A stretch of DNA of 64,000 nucleotides from DAOVRD01 sp964521715. Its GTDB lineage: Bacteria > Planctomycetota > Brocadiia > SM23-32. Each line of letters begins with the position of its first letter. The stretch's first letter is position 1. The notes beneath the pieces are model-generated. The model searched no databases and was not told where the DNA came from. It worked only from the letters and a program-made list of their open reading frames with translations. A program made the translations under genes and the position numbers. Shown piece after piece: positions 1 to 10,800 of this stretch. The stretch lies in the NCBI GenBank assembly GCA_964521715.1, contig CAZFSS010000003.1, forward strand, positions 166,446-230,445, read 5' to 3'.

Positions 1-1
1 G

Positions 2-895
2 CTCACCAGCGGCCCTGTCGGGTTCCTGGTCGTCCAGGGCAACGTGAGTCAGGCCCTGTTTGACAACGGCTTGACAGGCGCCCGTCTGGACGGGTTCATC
101 GCCGTGGACGGATGGCGGCTCGGCGACATCGATGAGGATGGCGATCCCTCCGGCCTGACCGGGCTCTACAGCGCGGGCAACGTGGACTACGCGCGCATAA
201 TCGGCAGCACCGACGCCGACGTCGTGGCGGACGGACGGCTCGGCATGCTGTTCGGCAAGACCGACCTGCGCGGGGACATCCTGGCCAAGAGCGGCGGCAT
301 CGACCTGGTGTTCACCTACGGCGATCTGGGCGGCCGGATCTCGGCCTCCGCGCCCAACCGGCCCACCAACATCGGGTCTATCGTGGCGATCGGCGGCGAC
401 CTGCTCGGCAGCATCTCCGCCACCGGCAGCATAGGCCAGGTGGGCATCTACCAGGGCAGCGTGGCCGGCGGCAGCATCACCGCCGGCACCGGGCTCAGCT
501 CCGTCTACGTGTCCGGCAACTTCAGGGGCAGCATCGACGTGACCGGAAACCTGAACGCCGTGAGCGTCGGCGGCAGCATGACGGACAGCCTCATTGACGT
601 CACCGGCGGCGCCTTCCCGTCGCTCTGGGTGGGCGGCAACATCAGCGACACGCAGATTCGGGTCGATGAGGGCCTCTTCACCAGCCTGTACGCGGCGGGC
701 AACTTCTATAACAGCAGCGTGGACGCCAGACAGCTCAGCCGCGTGGTCGTGGGCGGGCAGATCTACCGCGACGCCGGCACGCACGTCATCCACGCTGACC
801 TCGGCACGTTCTTCGCCAGGGACATAGACGAGTACGACACCATAACCACGTCGCACTCGCACACCTTCGGCGGCATTGTCGCCTCGGTGGCTTAG
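2..895 (+). CDS. C-terminal part of a large beta-helix surface protein (5' end outside window)
   Basis: The frame is open from the first bases of the window, so this is the tail of a longer gene. The visible ~297 residues are short Gly/Ser/Val repeats of the type GGSI..I.A.GSIG.V, typical of right-handed parallel beta-helix proteins. The last ~110 residues (VSVGGSMTDS, SLYAAGNF, VVVGGQIYRD, then IHADLGTFFARD and the final FGGIVASVA) align by eye with the C-termini of the proteins ending at 20379 and 45132. The three therefore share a terminal module. No transmembrane segment, LPXTG or PEP-CTERM signal is visible. Function is unknown; an extracellular structural or adhesive role is inferred from architecture. 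By analogy with its two relatives the missing N-terminus probably carries a LEPR-type motif. Confidence 0.85.
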   Translation, partial: LTSGPVGFLVVQGNVSQALFDNGLTGARLDGFIAVDGWRLGDIDEDGDPSGLTGLYSAGNVDYARIIGSTDADVVADGRLGMLFGKTDLRGDILAKSGGIDLVFTYGDLGGRISASAPNRPTNIGSIVAIGGDLLGSISATGSIGQVGIYQGSVAGGSITAGTGLSSVYVSGNFRGSIDVTGNLNAVSVGGSMTDSLIDVTGGAFPSLWVGGNISDTQIRVDEGLFTSLYAAGNFYNSSVDARQLSRVVVGGQIYRDAGTHVIHADLGTFFARDIDEYDTITTSHSHTFGGIVASVA

Positions 896-918
896 TGCAA
901 CCGACAACATCCGGCTGC

Positions 919-956
919 CGGCGGGTCGAGCAGGGGTCTCCCCTCTCGGCCCGCCG
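919..956 (+). terminator. Hairpin downstream of the beta-helix gene
   Basis: A two-tier inverted repeat lies 24 bases after the stop. The outer stem CGGCGG/CCGCCG type pairing spans 919-925 with 950-956, and the inner stem AGGGG/CCCCT (932-936 with 940-944) closes a TCT loop. There is no U-run, so it is a candidate intrinsic or stabilising 3' hairpin only. Confidence 0.4.
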
Positions 957-1060
957 CTGTCCGTGAGTGGTCGAACGGGACGGGGGTGCCGCTTCTTCCC
1001 CATCCGCGAGGGGGAGTGGGACGCCCCCCGCTCGCGCCATTCCCCGGATGAGGAAGTGGC

Positions 1061-1768
1061 ATGCACTTTGGGGGGCAGCCTGTAGCTCATTCGAAGGGGC
1101 GGCCGCTCGACCTGGAGCAGCTCGAAAGCCGCCTCCTCCTCTCCGTGCCCGTCATCCAATCCGTCGAAGACCATCCCGACCCCGTCGAGCAGGACGACCT
1201 CCTCGCCCTGACGGCCCGCAGCGTCACGGATCCGGACGGGGGCAGCATCACCGGCGTCAGCTTCTACCACAGCGCCGACGACGTCTTCGACGGCGCGCCG
1301 ACCGATCCCGTCATAGGCGCCGCTGCGCAGATCGGCGTGACCGACGACTGGGAGTGGAGCGACGCCGCGACTTGGGCGCCCGGCGATTACTACTACTTCG
1401 CCCAGGCGACCGACGACGGCGAGGGCGCGCCCGGGATCGGCGGGAACCTGCGCTTCGAAGACCCGGTTGTCGCCAACGGGGTGTGGGATTCGGGCGAGGG
1501 GATATGGGCGGACGACGGGAACAACGAGTTCGGCCCGGGCATTGACACGGTGGTGTACGACGCGCCCGCGGACGCCGCCTCGGGCATCCTGGGCAACCTG
1601 CTCTTGCAGGACGCCGATGCCAGCGGGGACTGGACTTTAGGCGAGGCCGTCTGGGCCGAGGGCGTGGCGGACGGGCTCCGGGCTCGAGCGGGGAGCTTCT
1701 GGGTCGAGGAGGCATCGGCGAGCGATTGGACAACGGGCGGAGAACGGCTATACTTCGGTGGATTCTAG
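1061..1768 (+). CDS. Small LEPR-motif protein, possibly a truncated surface protein
   Basis: This 235-residue product starts at an ATG preceded by AGGAAG. It carries the LEPR-type motif LDLEQLESRLLLS at residues ~16-28. An Ig- or cadherin-like stretch follows (PVIQSVEDHPDPVEQDDLLA and ITGVSFYHSADD), then two copies of an acidic W-D-GE module (VWDSGEGIWADDG and DWTLGEAVWAEG). It ends abruptly at GGERLYFGGF without the beta-helix seen in the other LEPR proteins here. The next gene begins 44 bases after its stop and has its own LEPR motif and ribosome-binding site. It may be a genuine small exported protein, or the surviving 5' end of a larger gene cut short by recombination. The motif is what makes the gene call credible. 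Confidence 0.6.
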   Translation: MHFGGQPVAHSKGRPLDLEQLESRLLLSVPVIQSVEDHPDPVEQDDLLALTARSVTDPDGGSITGVSFYHSADDVFDGAPTDPVIGAAAQIGVTDDWEWSDAATWAPGDYYYFAQATDDGEGAPGIGGNLRFEDPVVANGVWDSGEGIWADDGNNEFGPGIDTVVYDAPADAASGILGNLLLQDADASGDWTLGEAVWAEGVADGLRARAGSFWVEEASASDWTTGGERLYFGGF

Positions 1769-1812
1769 GCCTGGGACGGCTGATTCCGGGAAGCGGAGGT
1801 GGCGTTAACGAC

Positions 1813-4800
1813 ATGGCGAGATCACTTCCCGATTGGCTAGGGATCGACGAGACGAACCGGCGGAGGCGCGTCTCCCTGGACCTCGAGCAGCTCGAGCCGA
1901 GGGTCTTGCTCAACGGGGGCAGCCCCCAGGTCGAGCGTGTGAGCCTTGCCTGGGATGGTTCCGAAGGCCTGGCCGGCAGCGGGTGCCCGGCCATCAGCGA
2001 GGACGGGCGTTACGTCGCGTTCGTCTCATGGGCCTCCAATCTCGTGTCGGACGATACCAACGGGATGGGGGACGTCTTCGTCGTCGACCGGGACACAGGC
2101 GGAATCGAACGCGTGAGCGTCTCCTCTGCGGGGCAGGAGGGGAACGACAGCAGCGGCGGGAGCGAGGGCTCCCCCTTTCCGGCTATTAGTGCGGACGGGC
2201 GCTACGTCGCGTTCGAGTCCTGTGCCTCCAACCTGGTGCCCGGCGACGCCAATGGTTGCTCCGACGTGTTCGTCTACGACAGGCAGACGTCGAGCATCGA
2301 GCGCGTGAGCGTGGCCTCGGGCGGCGGCGATGCCAACGCCGACAGCTACGGGCCTTCCATCAGCGCGGACGGCTGGTACGTGGCCTTCGACTCGGACGCC
2401 TCGAACCTCGTGCCCGGCGACACGAACGGCTACCCCGACGTTTTCGTGCGTGATCGCCAGACCGGCATAACTGAGCGCGTCAGCCTGGCCTCCGGCGGGG
2501 CCCAGGGAAACTGGGACAGCATGAGGGCTTCCATCAGCGGCGACGGCCGGTACGTGGCGTTCGAGTCCTGGGCCTCCAACCTGGTGCCCGGCGACGCCAA
2601 TGATCGCACCGACGTGTTCGTCTACGACAGGCAGACTTCGAGCATTGAGCGCGTGAGCGTGGCTTCGGACGGGACAGAGGCGAATGGCTTCAGCTGGGAG
2701 CCATCAGTTAGCGCGGACGGCCGGTACGTGGCGTTCGAGTCGTACGCCTCCAACCTCGTCACAGGCGACACGAATGGCTCTTGCGACGTGTTCGTGCATG
2801 ACCGCCAGAGCGGGAGCACTGAGCGCGTCAGCGTGGCCTCGGGCGGCGGCGATGCCAACGCCGACAGCTACGGGCCTTCCATCAGCGCGGACGGCTGGTA
2901 CGTGGCCTTCGACTCGGACGCCTCGAACCTCGTGCCCGGCGACACGAACGGCTACCCCGACGTTTTCGTGCGTGATCGCCAGACCGGCATAACTGAGCGC
3001 GTCAGCCTGGCCTCCGGCGGGGCCCAGGGAAACTGGGACAGCATGAGGGCTTCCATCAGCGGCGACGGCCGGTACGTGGCGTTCGAGTCCTTGGCCTCTA
3101 ATCTCGTGTCGGACGACGCGAACGGAGTCGACGACGTCTTCGTCGGCGACCTCGGCGGGCGCGGCGGCGTCACGGGGGTCATAGTGGGGCGCACCGATGA
3201 CCGCGGCTACCCTGGGACGGGCGATGAGGAGTTCGAGTATTCCGTCGAGGCCACCGGGACCGAGCTGACGCGGCTGGAACTGACGACTCCCTGGGACGAG
3301 GCTTTCGACTCGGCTGACTACGTGGGCCCTGTCTGGGACGGCGCCGACTACGATTACGAGGTGCCCGGCTTCGAGTTCGATGCCTATCTGGAAGGAGGGG
3401 AATGCCACTTCGATGTTTGGTGGGGGGATCTCTCGGCCGGGCAGTGGGCCGACCTGAACGCGAACAGCACGGACATGACGATCACGTACGCCGGCGGCAC
3501 GTGGACGGGCTCGGTCGACTTCACGGGGACGTCCTTCCCGACCGAGGTGCCGGTGTTCGTCCATCCCACGCACGGAGCGACGGACGTGGCGCTGAGTCCC
3601 ACGATCGAGTGGGAGGCCTGGGCGTCACCCGGGCCGGACCGGCTGGTGAGCGTCTGGCTCGAGGATGACGCGTTCGAAGTCCAGGAGCGGCTGGCCGCCG
3701 ACGCCACGAGCTGGGCCGTGCCTGAGGCGCTTGACTCTGACACCCAGTACGATTGTCGGATCCTTTTCGCCAACTACAAGACCGTCGACGTGAGCGGCGT
3801 TAGTGTCCTCGTTGCTTCATGCACCGAGTCGGATGTCCAGTTTGCCACGGCAGCGCCCGGCGTAACGGAGGTCCTGGTAGCGCGCGGCGATGACCGCAGG
3901 TACCCGGGGACGGGCGATGATGAGTTCGACTATTCTGTCGAGGCCACCGGGACCGAGCTGACACGCCTGGAACTGACGACTCCCTGGGACGAGGCCTTCG
4001 ACTCGGCTGACTACGTGGGCCCTGTCTGGGATGGGACCTCCTACAAATACGATGGGACCGATCTCCACTTCGAGGCCTACGTGGAGGAAGGAGGGGGACA
4101 CCTTCACGTCCACTGGGACGGGCTGACGACGGCCCAGTGGGCCAATCTGAACGCGAACAGCACGGACATGACCATCACGTATGCCGGCGGCACCTGGACG
4201 GGCTCGGTCGACTTCACGGGGACGTCCTTGCCGACCGAGGTGCCGGTGTTCGTGCATCCCACGCACGGAGCGGCGGGCGTGGCGCTGAGTCCCACGATCG
4301 AGTGGGAGGCCTGGACGTCACCCGGGCCGGACGCGGGGGTGAACGTGGGGGTCGAGGATGAGACGTTCGAAGTCGAGGAGCACCTGGCCGCCGACGCCAC
4401 GAGCTGGGCCGTGCATGAGGTGCTTGACTCTGACACCCAGTACCATTGTTGGATCGTTTTCGCGAAGGGCAAGAGCGTCGACGTGAACGGCCTTGGCGTC
4501 CTCGTTGCCTCATACACCGAGTCGGATGTCCAGTTTACCACGGCCACGCCGGGCGTAACGGACGTCCTGGTATGGCGCGGCGATGACCGCAACTCCCCCG
4601 CAACGGGTGATGAGGACCTGGAATACCACGTCGAGGTCTGGGGGCTCGACCTCACTCGGCTGGAGCTGACAACGCCCTGGGACGAGGCTTTCGACTCGGC
4701 CGACTACTTCGGCGGCCTCTGGGATGGCACCTACTACGAATACGATGGGGCCGATCTCTACTTCGGGGCCCGCGTGGACGGAGGGGAATGCCACTTCGAT

Positions 4801-7800
4801 GTTTCGTGGGAGGATCTCTCGGCCGGGCAGTGGGCCTCGCTCGACACGGGCGACACCGATTTGACGGTCACCTACACGGGCGGAAGCTGGGTCGGGACGG
4901 TCGACTTCTCCCAAGCAGCCGTGCCGAGCGAGGTGCCTGTGTTCGTCCATCCCACGCACGGAGCGACGGACGTGGCGCTGAGTCCCACGATCGAGTGGGA
5001 GGCCTGGGCGTCACCCGGGCCGGACCCGCTGGTGGTCGTCTGGCTCCAGGATGAGACGTTCGAAGTCGAGGAGCACCTGGCCGCCGATGCCACGAGCTGG
5101 GCCGTGCCTGAGGCGCTTGACTCTGACACCCAGTACGATTGTGCCATCGGCTTCCTCAACTGCAAGACCGTCGGCGTGAACGGCCTTGGCGTCGTCGTTG
5201 TGTCTTGCACCGAGTCGGATGTCGGGTTCACAACCGGCAGGGCGGGCCTCACCGGCGTGTGCGTTCAGCGGGAATACCACTACAACCTGCCTGTGCCCGG
5301 GGACGAGGCCCTCGGGTACCGCGTCGAGATCCAAGGGAACGAACTCACCCGCATGCAGTTGACGACGCCGTGGGGTGAAGGCTTCGACTCGGCTGACTAC
5401 GTGGGCCCTGTCTGGGACGGCACCGGCTACGATTACGAGGTGTCCGGCTTCGAGTTTGACGCCTACGTAGAAGGAGGGGAACGCCACTTCGATGTTGCGT
5501 GGGGGGATCTCTCGGCCGGGCAGTGGGACTCGCTCGACACAGGCGACACCGATCTGACGGTCACCTACACGGGCGGAAGCTGGGCGGCGACGGCCGACTT
5601 CACCGCCGTGGCCGTGCCCGACCAGGCGCCGCAGATGACGTATCCCGCTCACGAGCAGACGGGCGTGCCTCTTGGTCCGATGTTCCGGTGGGACGCCTGG
5701 ACCTCGCCCGGGCCCGATGCGGCCGTAGGCGTTTGGCTGGAGGGTGACACGTTTGAGGTCGAGGAGCTCCTGGCCGCGGACGCCACGAGCTGGATTCCTG
5801 CTGAGGACCTGGACCCGGCAACCGATTACACCTGTGCCTTGCTGTTCGTCAATTACGAACAGGCACCGCTGAACGGCGTAGACGTGCAGGTGGTGTCCTA
5901 TGCCGGATCGGACTCCGAGTTCACGACGCTCTCGTCCGTCGCGGACGTTGTGTTGGGCATCGACGTCGAGCAGATCTGGGACTACGACTACCCCTCTGAC
6001 CCGCTCACGTACCAGATAGACATCGAGGTGGGGACGATCCCGGGCGTCGAGCTGGTCGAGTTCACCACGCCCGCCCTCAATACGTACCAGATACCGGCTG
6101 TCCCGCATCAGCAGGTGGGCTACGTGGAGACTTCTTACGAGTCCGACGGCGACTCGTGCTGGTGGTACTACGGCACGGAGTTCCCCGATCCCTCGTACCT
6201 GGATGACTACGGGGACGGCACCTACACGTTCACGATTCACCTGGGCGGCGACGAGCTTCAGACGAGCGTATGGTTCGGCATCCCGGGGACGAGCGATCCT
6301 ATCCCCCAGCCGACGCAGGAGCCGGTGATGACGTATCCGGTTCATCAGGAATCGGCTACGTCGCCCGTCACATTCCTATGGGAGGCCTGTACGGACGCGA
6401 GTGCGGCTTACATCTGGGTGGATGTCAAGGAGCCGGCCACCGACCAAACCGTTGTTGAGGACGGGGTCGACACGTCGTCGACCAGCTACGGCCCCGTATC
6501 GCTCGCGCCGGCTGGCTGGGAGATCGACCTCGACTTCGGGCAGGGCTACGGGGCCACCAATGCGGACGGGATTCCTTTCTACGTCGGCAAGTGCAGCGAG
6601 AGCGACACGGAGTTCACTGTGCTGGAGGCGGAGCCGGATGTGCCGGGCGACACCATCACGGACGCGCTCGTGACTGCGCACGACGGGTCGGACAAGGTGC
6701 TCTGGTACTCGTACGGCATCGGCGACGGGCTGTATGGCGCGCTGGACGTGGACATGTACGAGGTCCACCTCGACGACGCCGGTGACCTGCTGATCGCGGA
6801 CGTTGACGCGGAGGAGATCGGATCGAGCCTGGACTCCATCCTGCGCGTGTTCGATTCCTCCGGCGCTGAACTCGCCTGGAACGACGACTGGAACGGCTGG
6901 GACAGCCGTATCGAGTTCCTCGCGCCTGGCCCCGGGGTCTACTACGTCGGCGTGTCGAGCTTCGATAACGACGCCTACGATCCGTGGACAGCGGGGAGCG
7001 GGAGCGGTGAGGAAGTCTGGCCCGGCTACTACGACCTGATGCTGGAGGTGCAGGATGCGGGCGAACCGGGCGCCGACGTGCCGGGAGACACTATCCCGGA
7101 GGCGATGCCCACGGGCCATGACGGTTCGGATAGGCTCCTGGTCTACTCCTATGAGATCGGCGACGGCCTGTACGACGACCGCGACGTCGACATCCTGTCC
7201 GTCACACTGGACGACGCAGGTGACACTCTGGTAGCGGACGTTGACGCAGAGGAGATCGGGTCCGGGCTCGACCCCGTCCTTGAGATCCTGGACGCTGCCG
7301 GCTCTGAGCTCGCCTACAACGACGACTCGAACGGGCTGGACAGCTACCTGGGGTGGAGCCCGGCGGACTCCGGCCTGGGGGCCGGGACGTACTACGTCGT
7401 CGTTCGTGGCTTCGGCAATTCGGACTACGACCCGTTCACGGCCGGCAGCGGCTTGGGCGGCTCGACGGGAATCTACGACCTCCGGCTGGAGGTCTGGGAT
7501 GCGGGCGCGCCGGGCGCCGACGTGCCGGGAGACACGATACCGGACGCGCTCGTGACTGCGCACGACGGCTCGGACAAGGTGCTCTCCTACTCCTACGACA
7601 TCGGCGACGGGCTGTACGGCGGCGCGGACGTGGACATCTACGCCGTCTACCTGGACGGCGCGGCCGACGTCCTGATCATCGACGTTGACGCCGAGTCGAT
7701 AGGCTCCACGCTCGATCCGGTTCTGGAGATACTCGACTCGTCCGGGAGCCAATGGGCCTACAACGACGACAGCGACGGGCTGGACGCCTACCTCCAGTGG

Positions 7801-10800
7801 AGCCCTGCGGACTGGGACCTGGAGCCCGGCGCGTACTACGTCGTGGTCCGGGGCTGGGGCAACTCCGACTACGACCCGTGGGAAGCCGGGTGGGGCTCCG
7901 GCGGCTCGACGGGATACTACGATCTGGTGCTGGAGGTCCGCGACGGAGCGGCGGCCGGACCTGACGTGCCCGGGGACACCATAGCGGACGCCTTCATGAC
8001 CGGGCACGACGGCTCCGGCAAGGTCCTGTCCTACAGGTACACCATCGGCGACGGCCTCCACGGCGCCCTGGACGTGGACATGTACGCCGTCTCGCTCGAC
8101 GGTGCGGGGGACGTGCTGATAGCGGACGTCGACGCTCGCACCATCGGGTCCGCGCTGGACTCCCTGCTGCGCGTGTTCGATGCCGGCGGCAACGAGATGC
8201 CCCTCGTCTCGGAGTGGCACGGGTATGACAGCCGGATCGAGTTCGAAGCCGCCGCTCCGGGCACGTACTACGTGGGCGTCTCGGGGCTTGAGAATGCCGC
8301 CTACGATCCGAACGCGGCCGCCAGCGGATCGGCTGCCTCCACCGGTTTCTACAGGATCGCGCTTGAAGTGTGGGACGGCGGCGCTCCGGCGACGGACGTG
8401 CCCGGCGACACGATGGCGGAGGCGCTGGTTACCGAGCACGACGGGTCGGACAAGACGCTCCAGTACTCGCACGTCATCGGCGACAACGCGCACGGGGCGA
8501 GCGACGTGGACATGTTCCGCATCAACATCCCGGTTGTGGCGGGCGGTTCCTTCCGGCTGAGCGCGGACGTCGACGCTTACAACATCGGCAGCGGCCTGGA
8601 CTCGGTCTTGAGGGTCTTCGACGGCGCGGGCGCGGAGCTGGCTTGCAACGACGACGCGGTGGACCCTGGCACGGCTCTGTTCTCCTGCGACTCGTATCTC
8701 TCCATCCCCGTCGGGCCGGGCACCTACTACGTGGGTGTCTCCAGCTTCCCCAATGATTTGTACGATCCGACCGTCGCAGGCTCTGGCGTGGGGGACACCA
8801 CGGGCGGCTACACGCTCTACCTGCGAGTCGCGCCGTTCGTTGCCGCTGCGGACGCGGGCGACCGGCTCGGCATGGCCACGGCCATGGCGTTGACGCCGAA
8901 CGCGTGGACGGAGGTGCGGGGCCACACAATCGAGCCGGCCACGGACGTGGACCTGTTCAGCTTCTCCGTCCAGGCCGGCTCCACCGTTACCTTCGACGTC
9001 GACGCCGTTGAGCTGGGCAGCGGCCTGGACTCTGTCCTGAGGCTCTTCGACGCGACCGGGACCGAGCTTGACTGGAGCGACGACGAGCAGGACCCGGAGA
9101 CCGGCGTGTTCAGCACGGACAGTGCCCTGGTCTACACGTTCGATGAAGCGGGAACGTACTACGTGGGCGTGTCGGGATACCCCAACTTCGACTACGACCC
9201 GGTCGTGGCGGGCTTCGGGGTCGAGGGCTCGACCGGCGAGTACCTGCTCAAGGCTTTCCTGATGCCGCGGGGTGAGGCGGTCTTCTCCGTTGACTTCACG
9301 TCGCCTGCGGTAAGCGCGCTCGGCGCAACCGTCGATGTCGGCCCTGGCTTCCAGTACAACAGCTACTATGGCCAGAACTGGCGGATGACGCTGCCGGGCT
9401 CGAGCTACTTCGAGGTCACGTTCGATCTGCTCGCCCCGCAGGCGCTGGAGCTCTCCGTGGTGCATCTGACCTCGTCGTCCGCGGGCGCTCCGGGCGGCGG
9501 CTACTCGCCCACAGACGTCGTGGTCAACGACGCGGACGCGAATCCGTTCAACGAGACGAACCTACTCCTCAATAACTACGACGTCGCCGAGCACCACGGC
9601 TACTCCCACGGCTGGCAAGTTGACACGTTCGTGATCCCCGCTGACCGCCTGCAGGCAGGGACTAACACGATCGCCTTCGCGTTCGAGGATTCCCCCTGGG
9701 CTTACACGCACTACTGGATCCAGGAGCTGGCGGCAGCCGTCTACCAGGAAGTGCCCGCCGCGTGGGACATGTGGGACGCGGCCGTGGTCCCCGGCACCGA
9801 CTCCGATGGCGACGGGTACTGCGCGGATGTGTCTCTGCAGTGGGATGCGGACACGACCCGCACCTCTGCCGAGGTCTATGCCGTGATCTATGCGAGGAAC
9901 GAGTCCGGCGCGGAAGTGACCTCCTGGCAGACTGCGCCGTACGTGATCTACGACGCCGAGTACGATTGGGCCTCCTTCGACGTAAGCGGGCTTTCGCACG
10001 GCGATTGGGACTTCCGGATGGCGCTGTACGACGCCTCGAAGGGCGAGGTCGTGTCGCGGCTGGCCTACGGCGACGACATGGACTGGGTGAACATTCCGCT
10101 GGAGACGCAGCAGGAGGACGCCGAGCTTTTCCGCGCGGACTTTACGGGCGCGCAGATCGTCTCCAGCGGCATCGTCATCCAGCCTCGCGGCCATTTCGCC
10201 TATGACAGCCAGCGAGGCGGCCAGTGGCGCATGATCGACCCGGGGGCCGACTACTTCATCGGAACCTTCAACCTTGCAGCGGGCTTCGCGGGCGACCTCG
10301 AGCTGCGCGTCACGCACGCGACCAGCCTGCCCGTCGCGTCCGCCGACTTCGCAGTGTCCCCCGTCGACGTGATCGTTAACGATGCCAACGCGAGCGCCTT
10401 CGACGGTTCCGACATCATCCCCGAGGGGAATGACTATGATGCCTACCTCCATCACGGGGACTACGCGCTTCACACCGATACGTTTATCGTTCCTGCCTGG
10501 ATGCTGAATCCCGGCGGCGCTAACACTCTCGTCGTCGCTTTTGCGGGCGGCGTGAGCGCGGCGCCCGTCGGAGGCGTCATCACGCCGTACCGGATAACGG
10601 CGATCTCGGCGGCCGCTGCGGTCGCGCCGGCGCCCGACTTCTGGTTCGCGGACGTGGGCGTGAACCTGATCACCGACGCGGATGGCGACGGCTACTACGC
10701 CGAGGCCGAGGTCGCCTGGGACGTGGACACCGCGCAGGGCCCCGTCGACGTCTATGTCGTGGTGCATGGGCGTGATTCCTCCGGTTCTGAAGTCCTGATC

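Larger units (their letters stand above)
1927..3168 (+). repeat. Propeller-type protein repeats (ISADGRYVAFES ... DVFVYDRQT)
   Basis: About seven ~58-aa units share the pattern ISADGRYVAFES.ASNLVPGDTNG..DVFVYDRQT..ERVSVAS. This is typical of TolB/WD40-like beta-propeller blades. They form the first globular domain after the LEPR motif, and the number of units suits one closed propeller. Confidence 0.8.
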
